From the NCBI GenBank assembly GCA_963971535.1, contig OZ020598.1, positions 90,378,520-90,442,519 on the forward strand: a stretch of 64,000 nt of DNA, in the 5' to 3' direction. Of this stretch, positions 1 through 11,159 are shown piece by piece. The notes under the pieces are model-generated. The model saw only the letters and a list, made by a program, of their open reading frames with translations, was not told the DNA's origin and did not search any database. The position numbers and the translations under genes are program-made. The DNA comes from Notolepis coatsorum. Lineage: Eukaryota; Chordata; Actinopteri; Aulopiformes; Paralepididae. Within the stretch, counting starts at the first letter, position 1, and each line of letters starts with the position of its first letter.

Positions 1-720
1 TTCAAATGACCTGAGCTGGCACTCCAATACCAGAACCATTGTTAAAAAGTCCCAGCAACGTCTTTTCTTTCTCAGGAAACTGAAAGAGTTCACAAATAAC
101 AGGGTGATTCTACACAACTTCTATCGCTGTGTGATCGAGAGCATTCTTACTTCCTCCTGTACTATATGGTTTGGTAACATCACAGACCAGGAGAAGAAAT
201 CTCTGAACAGAATTGTGCGTCTCGCACGCAAGACAATCAGGCTTAGCCTGCCAGCTCTAGAAGAGATCTATGGTGCCAGGCTGCTTTCCCGTGCCTCTGG
301 CATTATCAACGACCCCTCTGGTCACCCAGCTGCAGGCCTCTTTGTCCTCCTCCCCTCGGGCAGACGTTACCGCTCTATCACATGCTCTACCTCTCGGTTT
401 ACTAAGAGCTTCTTCCCCAGTGCTGTGCGCAGCCTGAATGACTCCAAAGGCTAGTTTTGTATTTTATCCTATTTTGTTTCTGTGTGTTTATTAGTGTTAT
501 TAGTCAGGTTTGTGGAAGTGCTGTTTTTGTGTGTCTGTGCATCATGCACTTTGATTATATGCACTTTTACTGTAATTTGTGCCTCTATGCACTATGCACT
601 TAACTATATGCACTTTCAGGGGATGTTGATATCAATTTTAGCATTTGTCCTTTTATACTGTCTGTGTTTTTACATATTTTTCCTGTACTGTTTCTACTCT
701 GCTGTATTGGATTAGTTGTA
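1..720 (+). mobile_element. L2/CR1-type LINE, 3' end fragment
   Basis: Translation of 1-454 gives the C-terminal end of a non-LTR retrotransposon polyprotein. First comes the 'QQRLFFLRKLKEF' block in one frame, then after a frameshift near 95-105 'NFYRCVIESILTSSCTIWFG', followed by 'GRRYRSI' and 'KSFFPSAV', the usual end of fish L2 ORF2. The remainder to about 720 is an AT-rich 3' UTR-like stretch with repeated TATGCACTT words. The endonuclease and reverse transcriptase core are not in the window. It lies directly upstream of the klhl10-like exon and may sit in the intron before it. It is a dead copy, because of the frameshift and the truncation at the window edge. The family call rests on motif memory. 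Confidence 0.8.
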
Positions 721-878
721 GACACACATTGTTTGCTCTGTACCTGTATTCCAATGTGGATCCGTCCATACATGGCAAATGAAATCTTTGACTTCTACAG
801 TGAAAATATATTAGTACACAGGACAGAATGTTGCTTAATGTTTACTCATCAGATATCTCTATACTCTGAGTCCCACAG

Positions 879-2976
879 AAACCTCTTTACTCGAATGGAG
901 TGGAGCGACTCAGAGAACCCAGTCTACAGTATCCCTGGGGTGTCCCCGGGTATGATGCAGCTCATCATAGAGTACGCCTACACACACTTTGTGCCGGTGA
1001 CAGCAGAGAACGTGAAAGACCTTCTGGTGGCTGCAGACCAGCTTCTCGTCACTGGCATAGTAGCAGCATGCTCTGACTTCCTAGAGGGCCAGCTGTCTCT
1101 GGAAAACTGTGTCGGCATCTGGAGGTTTGCGGCCATCTACTACTGCCTTGACCTGAGGCGCAAGGCCTATATCTTCATTGTGTGCCACTTTGAGGAGATG
1201 TTACACGTCTCACAGGAGTTTGTGGAGCTGTCCCTGCAGCAACTGGTGGACATCATCGAGAGGGATGACCTGAACGTGAAGAACGAGGAGACGGTGTTCG
1301 AGGCCGTCCTCCGTTGGATCGACCACTCCCGTGAGGAGCGTAAAACAGACATCCATTTGCTGCTGCCCAAGGTAACTAATTGTATTACTGTGCATTGCAT
1401 TAAAACAACACTAGGTTCCCTAGTACAGTGGTTCTCAAACATTTGGGTCCAAACTTCCCTAGCAACAGAATTCTAGTGAAACCGTCTACAACCGCTGTCT
1501 AAGTTGTACCAGCTGTCTGCTTGTCTCTTCCCAGGTTCGCATGGGCTTGATGAGGCCTGACTACTTGGGGAACAACGTCCTAAAGAACCCTGTGGTGAGG
1601 GACAGCCATGACTGCAGGGCCCTCATCCTCAGCGTCCTGAACCCCCCTGGCTCCGACAGGCTCCCAAACCCCCTGACCCGCCCACGCCTGCCCCAGGAGG
1701 TCCTATTGGCCATCGGAGGCTATAGTGGCCGCAGCGTGACCAATGGCATGGAAGCTTACGATATCCGAGCCGGTGGATGGATGCACGTGATGGTTGAGGC
1801 GGAGAGTCCCCGGGCCGGCCACGGCACCGCTTATCTCCACGGTCTGGTCTACTGCGTCGGCGGCAAGAACGGTGTAGAGTATTTCAGCAGTGTGCGCAGG
1901 TTCAACCCCGTCACTCGCAGCTGGAGGCAGGCGGCTCCCATGCACTCACGCCGTGGTTACGTCAGCGTGGTCGCATTGGATGGCTGTATCTACGCCATGG
2001 GAGGGTTCGACGGACACATGCAAGTGAACACCGCCGAGCGATACGAGCCTGAAACCAACCAGTGGACAGTGATTTCACCCATGCTGGAGCGCAGGAGCAA
2101 TGCCGGAGCCGCAGCCCTCCATGGCAAGGTGGGTGGAACTGAGGAACACAAGGTGGTAGATGAACCCAAGGAACGTTAGATCAGAAATCAGAAATGTCTT
2201 TATTGCCAAGTAAACTTGCACATACAAAAAAAATTGTCTTGGTCCTTTGGTGCATCAACATTAACAGACAATTAAAGTACAATGAAATAAAATGGAATAT
2301 ATAAACTAAATTAGAATATTCTTTCTTATTACAGGTTTACATCTGTGGTGGTGACCACGGGGCGGAGGGTCTGCTCACAGCTGAGTGCTACAGCCCAGAC
2401 ACCGACCAGTGGACTCTGATCGCCCCCATGAGCAGCAGGCGTTGTGGAGCGGGGGTCGCTGCGTACGGAGGACAAGTCTATGTGGTGGGTGCACATGGAG
2501 ACAAATGCTTTATACTAGATATTTGTATAGATATGTATCATTTGACTTGCAATGCTGCTGTGATGCCCTCATTTCCCTAAGTGGATTAATACAGTGTCTG
2601 CCTGCCTGCCTGCCTTAACCACATACTAAAACATTCCTCTCATGTGTCCTGTCCTCAGGTGGGAGGGTTTGACGGTGACCACAGCCTGCGTAGCGCGGAG
2701 GCCTACAGCCCCTTGACTGATTCCTGGCGTGCCCTGCCCACCATGCTCACCCCCCGCAGCAACTTTGGCATCGGGGTGCTGGACGACCTGCTCTTCGTGG
2801 CCGGAGGCTACAATGACTTCACCACCATCTCCAACGTGGAGCGCTACGACCAGAGCAGCGACAGGTGGACTGTAGCCGAGGACATGGATATCCAGCGCGG
2901 TCGCCTAAGCTGCTGCATAATGCATGGCCTGCCTAATATGAGCCAGTACGCCACTCCCCGTGGCGGCCTGCAGTGA
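879..2976 (+). CDS. klhl10-like: Kelch-like protein 10-like (BTB C-terminal half, BACK, six kelch repeats)
   Basis: Four exons with GT-AG borders: 879-1371 (acceptor cccacag), 1535-2128, 2335-2484 and 2659-2976 (TGA 2974-2976). Joined, they give about 517 residues, close to KLHL10 (about 608) from its residue 82 onward. In order: the end of BTB ('YSIPGVSPGMMQLIIEYAY'), the BACK domain ('NCVGIWRF' to 'VFEAVLRWI'), then six kelch blades, each with a GG pair and a later Y...W: AIGGYSG, CVGGKNG, AMGGFDG, ICGGDHG, VVGGFDG and VAGGYND. Family knowledge: KLHL10 is a spermatid-enriched substrate adaptor of CUL3 ubiquitin ligase. That is known for mammals and only inferred here. The BTB start (first ~80 residues) is missing. 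The phase of the 879 acceptor (two bases into an Arg codon) predicts an upstream exon outside the window. KLHL10 paralogues are multiple in fish, so the exact orthologue is uncertain. Confidence 0.9.
2183..2330 (-). repeat. Teleost LINE 3' tail in klhl10-like intron
   Basis: Within the intron between exons ending at 2128 and starting at 2335, the string 'agaaatgtctttattgcc' followed by aagtaaacttgcacatac is the reverse complement of a common fish LINE 3' tail. A plus-strand copy occurs at 25385-25437. The rest of the intron is AT-rich, with the acceptor at 2334. Confidence 0.55.
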
Positions 2977-3111
2977 CCCCTGAAGGAGAAGGAGGAGGCA
3001 GCGGGAGGATCCATCTAAGAACTGTAGTATAATTTGGCTGTTAAATTATACATATTAACTCCCAATTTTGGAATTCAGGAGGAAGGTTTTAGATTAAATC
3101 CTCTGGTGATT

Positions 3112-3535
3112 TTAAAGGGGAACTATTTTACTATTTCTTTCACTATTTGGGCACTTTTACACAATTCCTGTGAGTTTATGGAACACCGCTGTAATTATAT
3201 ATTTTTTTAATTCATTGTTTTGTATTTCTAATCAAGTCCTCAAAAACAGCATTTTTCTACCTCAAGATCTCGAGCCGTTTTGAGGCTGGGCTCCTAAACC
3301 ACTGTGTGGCCTGGTGGCATCTGCCACATTATCATGCAGCTGAGTCTCTCTGACATCACAAATCATCACATTTTCAGATGACTCAGTTCAGTGAGGGTGA
3401 ATATTGTGAGAGGAGAATTGGAAGAATGCGCCAATATGAGAATTAGAGACATAGATCATATTAATATAAGTCCACATAGCTAGGAAACAATGCTAAACAC
3501 TGAAAAAGGCCATTTATAAGATAGTTCCCCTTTAA
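3112..3535. mobile_element. TTAA-flanked MITE (AGGGGAACTAT ends)
   Basis: An 11-bp terminal inverted repeat AGGGGAACTAT/ATAGTTCCCCT (3116 and 3531) is flanked on both sides by TTAA (3112-3115, 3532-3535), so the element is 416 bp. There is no coding potential. TTAA duplication is typical of piggyBac-type insertion, but the family is not certain. It lies just after the klhl10-like stop codon and may fall in its 3' UTR. The first AATAAA-type signal after it is near 3612. Confidence 0.6.
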
Positions 3536-4280
3536 CTAGGAAATCATTAAAGCGGACCATTTGTCTGTGGTCATGCAAGGCAGCTGTGCCTATGAAGACA
3601 ATGAAATGGTAATAATAAAACCTTGGTCACCTAGCAACTAAATTTAGAACAGTAGGCTATTTGAATTTCTTGATTAAAAGTTCACACATAGAGGAGCCTC
3701 AAAGACTGCCAACAAAGGGACCAGTTGGTCATGTCAGTGAGGAGTTTCAGGCCAGGATGTGAAATTAAGGTATACTGTGGCTGAGACCCAAATGGTCCCT
3801 GCTGTGTGAAGACAGACAAAAATGATATATAATTTAAGGTTTGAGTAAAGAAAGTCTTCAAGAAATAACGTCAAAAACTAATCTTCTTATGTTTAACCTA
3901 TATGTGTTAAAAGTAAATCTGGTGTAGAAACTGTTTATACTAAGGAAGACCAAGTGTTATTATTAAGAATGCATATTCTATGATGGAATAATGTTTTTAA
4001 ATTTATTATTTTACAGGGATAAGTTTAATAGATAACTATGACACCTTTGATTGAAAGTACTGTTTGTTTAAAAAACCACAGTGAACTCACGATCCAAATC
4101 AAAACGACTTTAATAATATGGGGTAATATTATGAGAAAAAGATTATAAATGATATGATAATGTTATGTAAAACAAGACCAAGAATAATATTGGTATATTG
4201 TAGTAAACTAAAGATTAATTCATGTGGATTTGACCTATATTACAAGATATGGTTAATGTAGCCGTTTGCTGGAGGGGGAG
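3536..4280. other. AT-rich intergenic stretch, no gene seen
   Basis: No ORF longer than about 60 codons, no recognizable repeat and no RNA signature. An 'aataataaaacc' polyadenylation-like signal near 3610 could end the klhl10-like transcript. Confidence 0.5.
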
Positions 4281-6561
4281 GTCCACAGTTCTGTGTCGTA
4301 TGGCTCCGCTCGGCGTCACTACTGCACTGTACCTCGCTCGTGCACGCGCACTGAATAAAAAATTCCACAATGTACCTTTACATCCCAACATCCGTCTGAC
4401 CACACCCCTATCAGCTTACCTTCATAAGCAGGTGTGTGGCCACCTACTCGCCTCCTTCTTCGCTTTCACCACAAGGAACTGCCTTCGGTAGATCCCCACT
4501 TGACGAGGTTGTTAGTAGAAGAAAGTTGGAAAACGAGAGATACGTTGACATCATATCTTTATTTTCTCTCACTATTTTCGAGAAAATACGGCGATATTGT
4601 CTTCGTTACTGGAGTGTCTGGAAGATGATGATCATTCTACACCTCCACCGTTTTTTTCGTATTAGGAGTTCACGCCGCTGACATGCTTCCCAACTACAAT
4701 CCTCTTTGCTGTGGCTGGAAGGGGTAAGACCCTCCAGCAACACAGCTGGACTGTAAGACGCACCGCTGTTGTGAGAAGCGGTGGGTTCCAGGTTGGGTGA
4801 GTAATGTTTGCTTGCGAGCACCACTTGTCTGTTAGTGCTATGGGGGCTAGCTGACAATGTTTACGAAAACCGGCCCCAGATTAGGGTCCTCTGTTCAGCC
4901 TATTAGGCGACGGCGGAGGATCTTGGTTTGAAGCCCATTATAGTCAACTAGTGGGCCACAACCAGGAACTGGTGATCCCAGGATTCTCTGGACGAGTGGA
5001 TGCTTCTCTGTCACAGTGTAGGCCCCATCTTTCATATACAAATGAGAGTATACCCTAACGAGGAAATGTGGGCATGGATGTTCGTTATCGGGAGATCCAT
5101 GTTCAAGTCGGCTGCAACCCAGATGGGACTTGTGCTGGCTCCGCCGGATGTCTGGTAAAATCACCGTTGTAAACTGTGTTGACATCTCTTTTTCTCTTCT
5201 CGCTTAAAGGGGAGGAGGGTTTCAGACGGCAACCTGTCGGAAGTGTGGCTTGTTATGTCGTCTGTGTACGAGTTCAGGTGATAGCTGCTTAGCTTGCGTG
5301 CTAGTTGTGGCCTACCTGTTAGCCGCACAGCTGTTAGCTGCAGCGTTAGCTCGCTGTGTTTACCAGGCTGGTATACGTTAGCTTGTGGCTATCAGCCGTT
5401 CGGCTGTTAGCTTAATGCTACACTGTTGAACGTTCTGAGACTATAACATGCTTTAAACACTGACTACGACGTCATCTTTGACAGAGGATGTTAGTCGAAC
5501 CTACCCAGAGCCTGGCCGGCGAGGACTCCTCACGAAGCTCCTACTCGGGCAGTCTGTGAGTTAGGACTCTCCTTCCCTGTGAGGGAGCCTCCTCAGAGTT
5601 CAGAGCCTCCTCCTCAGATTGTCAAGATGAGTAGAACTTCAAAAAGGAGTTCTGCTCTATTGTGTGTGTATTCGATTCAATTCGATTATTGAGTGTATTG
5701 GTTCAGTGCCTCCTCCTCGGAGAGCCCTAATCCAAATATTACATAGCTCAATGTTGCAATATATTCTTTTCAATCTATACAGCTCACGGGGGAAGTCTCT
5801 CTGGGGATTTCCGTCTCCTCCCTATGGGAGGGTGGTGGGATGTAAAAATGTAAAAGAAAATGTACCCTCAGCCTGCGTCACGAGGGATTCATGTCAGTCT
5901 GTGTTCTTTCTTTTTTGAATAAAAAGAGGAAGGTACATGAAGCACGACGGCTCCGTGTCGTTCTCCCAGGCGACTTGGAGGAACAATGTTTGGTGTCTTG
6001 CTAGACTATCCATTGATGTGTTTGGGTCTCGACGCATACATAGTGCTGGCTTGGTGTGTTTCTGTTACAGGATCACACAGGGGCTAAGTGCGCCTTGGTT
6101 GCTTGTTAAAACAGCGTTTTTATAGGGCAACTGGGATGGAGTTTTGTCTCTGCCAGTTTACTAGGTTGTCTCGATGAATTCTCGTTCATATCTGGGGGAT
6201 GTTAACGGAATAGATCTGAACATAGGTAGAGGGGTCTCACGCCCTTGGGGTGGGCCACTGAGCATGGTCTAAATGAGGACCGTCTGGGTGGCGCCCTCTT
6301 CATGTTTTAGATCGACACGCATACCTACCCCCTCTCCTGGAGTGGGCATGTCGGCGTGGTTAGGACACGGGACTGGTCTGGTCACGCTGGTCCAGGTCAG
6401 TTAACCCGTTGTCCGCCGGGGATGCAGATCTGCTGTTCTGGTACCCTGAGGGACTTGTGCTTTTTTCGGGGGGAAAAATGCCAGGTCGGTCCGGGTGTCA
6501 CAGGGTTAGGCGCTATGGAGACCCTTGTTGGGTACATATTGTACTCTGCACTGTCGTAATG

Positions 6562-6681
6562 GCTTACAGCCATGCCAACCTGTACACGCCCGATCTCGTC
6601 CGATCTCGGCTGCTATGCAGGTTTGGTCCTGGTTAGTACTTGGTTGGGAGACCGCCTGGGAATACCAAGTGCGGTGTGCTT
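6562..6681 (+). rRNA. 5S rRNA-like sequence (probable pseudogene or element promoter)
   Basis: 120 nt aligning end to end with vertebrate 5S rRNA: it starts GCTTACAGCCATGCC, contains CGCCCGATCTCGTC and GGTTAGTACTTGG, and has the internal C-box TGGGAGACCGCCTGGGAAT identical to the canonical sequence as I recall it. The A-box region is changed (TGCTATGCAGGTTTG instead of AGCTAAGCAGGGTCG), and about 19 positions differ overall. A TTTT tract follows at about 6699. Only one copy is present, and it lies within a TIR element rather than in a tandem rDNA array. It may still recruit TFIIIA/Pol III, but a functional rRNA is unlikely. Confidence 0.8.
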
Positions 6682-6869
6682 GGGGCTGGTTCTCCATTCT
6701 TTTCGCTCCTCTCTTACGCGTGGCGAAGAGGGGGCTGTTGGGGTGGTCTTGGACCTCCTCTGGTAACCCTGTGCTTCCCGTGCCGCCGGGCCCGGTCCGA
6801 AGTAATGTTTCGTCGACCCGTAGGCCTGGAATAACCCTTTTTTGAAAACTGAAACACTTGTACTGCGGT

Positions 6870-7734
6870 CAGGGTTTCCGTTAGAAAAAATTGTTGCCGG
6901 CCTCAGTGTCCGGTAGATTTCAATCTACCGGTCAAATGAGAGAAATTCCGGTCAGAGTTTATTGAGCTTAAAAACAATTGATAGGCAAAATAATGACAAC
7001 AAAACAAAAGAATGACATCATCAAGGCATGTAGATTTATAATATTTTTACTTAAAACTAGGCTACTTTTGCGTATAGTCATTATATTCCAAATAAAATAA
7101 GTCCAGAGACTCCGTGCTGCTGCCGACTTTAAATCAAATAGGTGTCTGTTAATAAACAGCAGTCTGTTATAATCACATTTTTATGAGCTAACGAATTCCG
7201 TTATATTGGACATTTGTATTAATTATATCAAGCGAAGAACTGAGAAATTTGGCAGAGAGAGACGGCAACATTATTGTGGGTTTGCGTGAGGACTCTCTCT
7301 CTCCACCTCCCAATGACTTATTTGCGAGAGTATGTCGATGCAGAGCAGCAGATTCAGCTGTTTTCTGGCTCTTTTCTGGCTCTATCTGGGGACCGCTCAG
7401 CAGCGCCCCCCACCCAACAGCTGAATTGCCAATGGCTGAATTGGAGTACTCCACTGTGCCGCTGCTGCTCCGGCTCTGCAGCTGCACATGCACTTCTAAA
7501 CCCAGCACTAAGCTCTCGCTGACAACGTCGTTGTCATTATTAGAAGCAACGATGAAACAAATGTAATGATTGTTTCGTTCATCGCATAGGCTATTTAATT
7601 TGAGCCTATTTTAATACAATTCAAATAATCAAATTGTGCTTAGAGGGTATTATTTTCACCGGACATTAAGACCGGAGAGATTAAATATGTCGGACTTCAA
7701 CAGATTTTGCCGGTCAAATACCGGTAATGCCCGC
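6870..7734. mobile_element. hAT-like element, CAGGGTTTCCGTTAG family, right end damaged
   Basis: Starts CAGGGTTTCCGTTAG and runs parallel to the intact copy at 34990-35976, including 'ttgttgccgg', the 'ggctacttttgcgtata' stretch and 'cggacttcaacagatttt'. The right terminus lacks the final CTAACGGAAACGCTG seen in the intact copy, and no clear 8-bp duplication remains. No transposase ORF. Nested inside the 4288-8718 element. Confidence 0.7.
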
Positions 7735-8715
7735 AGGTGTGTTTTGGAGTTTTTTCTTGAGGGGTTATAGGAACAACCACCGCATAGGGTACCGACAGGG
7801 TGGTTGATTCCCTGGTGTGTTGGAGCATTGTCAACTCCCGGGTTACCCGGTTGAGTGTGCCCCTGCACGCTCATGACGTCTGCCAATCATGTCAGCCTTC
7901 TCTGCCTCAACTCCTCTGGGTGTTTTTTTTTTAATGGAGGCTTGGTCATGCAACAACGCCAGCATACGCCCCTTGCGCCGGAGGGGCTGTTCTCAGCTAA
8001 CTCATTTGGCGCCTGTCTCGTCCGCAGTGCTCCAGGCTCAGGTTACAGCCTGTTGCCTGGTTTCCCCAGTGCGCTGCCTGCTTCCGTTGGTTAACCTTTT
8101 TTGTGTGCTTACGGCCATGCTGACTGCCTGTTCTGCAGGGTCAGTGTGCCAGGCGGTGTGCTATTGGGGGGAAAGGGCCCGCTCTTGGAGGGGCCTTATC
8201 CGAATACGCTGGCGATGTGGGGGGCGGTGTCACTAAGTGACCGCCTGGTGGGGTCTTGATGCCTGGCGTCATTGACCTCTCCGGGCCCCCCGTTTTCCAG
8301 GGGATCCAGTCCCTTCAGTGGGTCTGGGTCTTCCTTCGCGCTCCGCTGCTACGGCCTTGCCACGGGGTTGGGTTTGCTCTTGACCCCGTGATTTCTGGGG
8401 GCAGTAACGAGGTTGTTCCTTCCGTTCGTTCCCGGGTGGCATGCGGGTTGTGCGTGTGTGTGGTCGTGGGGTCAAGCCACGGTCTGCTCACCCTGTGCGT
8501 TGAGTTGCTTGAGTGCCTCTTCGCACGGTCGGGTCCGTCGCCCTCCCGGGAACCTCCAATAGGGGGGGTGCCCTCCATTAGGGGGGGTCGGGGGGGCTCG
8601 GTCCTCCCCGATCTGATGGTTGTGGGGGGCCTCAGCGGGGTACATTTGTCGGGCCATGGCTCTCGCTCGGCCTCCCTTGTGCAGTAGTGACGCCGAGCGG
8701 AGCCATACGACACAG

Positions 8716-9011
8716 AACGTTAGGTTATGGCTATAACCAAGTTCTGTGAGTAATGGTGACGCTCGGCGTCAGACGCCGCTGCAGCCTTTGATCTCACCTT
8801 GTGGTGAAAGCTTGGGAAGGAGGCGAGTAGGTGGCCACACACCTGCTTATGAAGGTAAGCTGATAGGGGTGTGGTCAGACGGATGTTGGGATGTAAAGGT
8901 ACATTGTGGAATCTTTTATTCAGTGCGCGTGCACGAGCAAGGTACAGTGCAGTAGTGATGCCGAGCGTCACCATTACTCACAGAACTTGGTTATAGCCAT
9001 AACCTAACGTT
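8716..9011. mobile_element. 296-bp MITE with ~52-bp perfect inverted termini
   Basis: Begins AACGTTAGGTTATGGCTATA and ends with the reverse complement TATAGCCATAACCTAACGTT. The inverted match continues through the 'gtgacgctcggc' block. The interior (about 8800-8960) is the reverse complement of 4310-4477, so it is a small relative of the adjacent 4.4-kb element. The two share several bases at 8716-8718. Confidence 0.75.
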
Positions 9012-9014
9012 CAT

Positions 9015-9478
9015 TGTTGTGTGAAATGTACCAAAGGCTCGATGCTGATTGGGCCGGCAAAGATGGCGTCGCTATGAAAATGACGTCATCGAACCGGCTC
9101 ATGATTCATTATAAATATGGTGGTTTTGAAAGAAGACGGCAGATCAGAGAGAAAGGCGTGAGAAGACGGAGAATACGTAGAACGGACTGCCCCATCGATG
9201 AAGAACAAGTTATAATCACGTTGCCAAAGACGGGATACGATCAGCGGACATTTTTGTTAGATTCGTTTGGAGAATGCCGATTCAGACCTTGAATTGTTGT
9301 ATACATCCAGTGTTTTTGAATGACAGCAAGTGTTTTTAAGAAGCAACCATTGTTTGCTTTTGTTAATAAACTTTCAAGAACTATTGAAAGCGCCTGTCTG
9401 GACATCACATTCTTAACAAGAGTATTACTTCTGGTTTGACAACAACGAGGGTACCTAGTATCTTTAACTGATACAACA
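9015..9478 (+). mobile_element. LTR of a retrotransposon (464 bp)
   Basis: Starts TGTTGTGTGAAATG and ends CTGATACAACA, giving the TG...CA ends with a short TGTTGT/ACAACA inverted repeat. It contains a TATA-type sequence (ttataaata, about 9109) and a polyadenylation signal (AATAAA, about 9364), the expected U3-R order. Two bases after the end, TGGTGCTGTGACC (9481) looks like a tRNA primer binding site. The internal region is only about 250 bp long before the next LTR element interrupts at 9733, and no gag or pol is visible. Confidence 0.6.
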
Positions 9479-9480
9479 AG

Positions 9481-9498
9481 TGGTGCTGTGACCAACTG
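9481..9498 (+). promoter_or_regulatory. Primer binding site candidate
   Basis: TGGTGCTGTGACCAACTG begins two bases after the ACA end of the LTR at 9478. A TGG start matches the complement of a tRNA CCA end. The tRNA species is not assigned. Confidence 0.45.
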
Positions 9499-9732
9499 AG
9501 TGACCTGAACGCAACTTCCATCTACGAACTACACTACAAATTCTGGGGTGAGTTACACGACACATCCTCGGGAAAATGTTACTGTGGTGGATTGGGTGGC
9601 TGGCGCAGGCACAAAAGAGACCGGCGTTGCCTGTGTGAAATGGCAGCCCTTAAAGGATGACAAAGAGCCAGACAGAGGGCTTGTGTCCAGTTTCATTTTG
9701 CTCAAACTCATTCAATCATGGATAAAGGGTCC

Positions 9733-11091
9733 TGTGAGGTTCGCCTCTTCCCTGGACCTTTAATTCCTGTTCCCTGGACCTTTAATTCCCTGTCTCCTCA
9801 CCTCTCTAGCCCCCACCCTCGCGTTCGTTTACTCTCGTCTGCTCTTCAGCAGCCCACACCCTTGGACTTTCTTTCATTATGTGTTTGATTGGTCCGTGCC
9901 GAACACACACTTCTAGTCAAGTATCAATTACCTTCACGCACCTGATGTGTGTTCTAATTAGCGCCCCAGTGGGCTTTAAATACCTGGATCTCCCCCCCAG
10001 TCCTTGTCGGGTCGTTCTCTATCTGTAAGCTCCTACGGGAGATTCCCTATCTGTCTGTATGCTGTTTCATCTCCGGCGTGAGACGAGGTGCAAGCCTTCG
10101 CCACCTGTCGCCGTTTGCCTGGAGTGGGACACAGTACTGCGCTCTCTAATTCTCTACGGGAGGTATTCCAGTGTTCCACTCCAGACACGCCTCTACAGCA
10201 GACGCGCACCACTCCAGACCCCGCGCCAGACGCGCCCCTACAGCAGACGCGCACCACTCCAGACCCCGCGCCAGACGCGCCCCTACAGCAGACGCGCACC
10301 ACTCCAGACTCCGCGCTGATGCGCTCCTACAGCAGACGCGCACCACTCCAGACCCCGCGCCAGACGCGCCCCTACAGCGGACGCGCTCCACTCCAGACGC
10401 GCATCGCTCTCTAATTCTCTACGGGAGGATGTGTCTCTCCGAGCCGGCGCGCTCTCCGAACCGGCGCGTTCTCCAAGCCGACGCGCACCACTTCAGACGT
10501 TTAGCCGGCGCGCTACCACTCCAGACGCGCATCGCTCTCTAATTCTCTACGGGAGGATGCGTCTCTCCGAGCCGGCGCGCTCTCCGAACCGGCGCGTTCT
10601 CCAAGCCGACGCGCCCCACTCCAGACGTCTAGCCTGCGCGCTCCTACTCCATCCCTGTAAGCAGCTCTGACCCTCGCCCTGTCCAAGGCCTTAACCCTGT
10701 TCTCTCTGTCCCTGTCTCCAGCCCGCCTCCGCCGGCCTCTGTCCCTGTTCCCCTCTCCAGTGCCCCTGTCCCTCGCCCTGTCCAAGGCCTTAACCCTGTT
10801 CTCTCTGTCCCTGTCTCCAGCCCGCCTCCGCGGGCCTCTGTCCCTGTTCCCCTCTCCAGTGCCCCTGTTTCCTGCCCTGTCCTTTGCCCTGGCCCTGTCC
10901 TTTAGCCCTTTCCCCTTAGCCTGCTCGCCTCTTAAAGGCACATTGCCCTTTTTTCCTTGTTCTAGTATTCTTGTGTTCTCCCTTAAAGGGACAGTGCCGC
11001 TTTTCTGTTGTATTCAATAAATGCCCAGTTCTTGGCTTACTCTCATACCTGTCTTGTGTTGTGCGATTGGGGTCGGTTACAAACCATAACA
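9733..11091 (+). repeat. 5' LTR of the 4.7-kb non-autonomous element
   Basis: 1359 bp. A TATA-like TTTAAATACC lies near 9974 and a polyadenylation signal (ttcaataaatgcc) near 11014. It carries a ~45-bp GC-rich minisatellite (about 10165-10390; accactccagaccccgcgcc units), two copies of a ~128-bp block beginning tctctccgagccgg (from about 10432), and a duplicated ~105-bp pyrimidine-rich block (about 10670-10870). Pro/Arg-rich readings across it are by-products of the repeat. Confidence 0.85.
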
Positions 11092-11159
11092 GTACGACCC
11101 GACCAGTCGACGACCCCAGCCAGTACAGACAGTGTATGTTGAGTTTGCCTTTTTTTTTG

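Larger units (their letters stand above)
4288..8718. mobile_element. 4.4-kb terminal-inverted-repeat element carrying a 5S-like unit
   Basis: Exact 40-bp inverted termini at 4288-4327 (starts GTTCTGTGTCGTATGGCTCC) and 8679-8718 define the element. The sequence just inside the left end (to about 4480) is also found inverted in the small element at 8716-9011, so the two are related. The interior is GC-rich and has many GTTAGC words around 5280-5440. It contains a 5S rRNA-like unit (6562-6681), a nested hAT copy (6870-7734) and G-rich stretches near 8160-8640. No ORF resembles a transposase, so it is presumably non-autonomous. Superfamily not recognized. Confidence 0.65.

Noticed and set aside
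772-878. ATG at 772 as the klhl10-like start codon
   Set aside because: The ~35 residues before 879 do not follow the BTB pattern, and a good acceptor at 877-878 fits the expected codon phase. Kept only as an open question.
8256-8713. GC-rich overlapping frames near 8.3-8.7 kb as a gene
   Set aside because: Open on both strands because of G-rich composition inside the inverted-repeat element; no motif seen.
9014-9292. 92-codon frame as a gene
   Set aside because: It lies wholly within the U3/R part of an LTR with TATA and polyadenylation signals.
10059-10950. Long Pro/Arg-rich open frames on both strands in the LTRs
   Set aside because: They follow the 45-bp and 128-bp GC-rich tandem units in several frames at once; no start context or family similarity.
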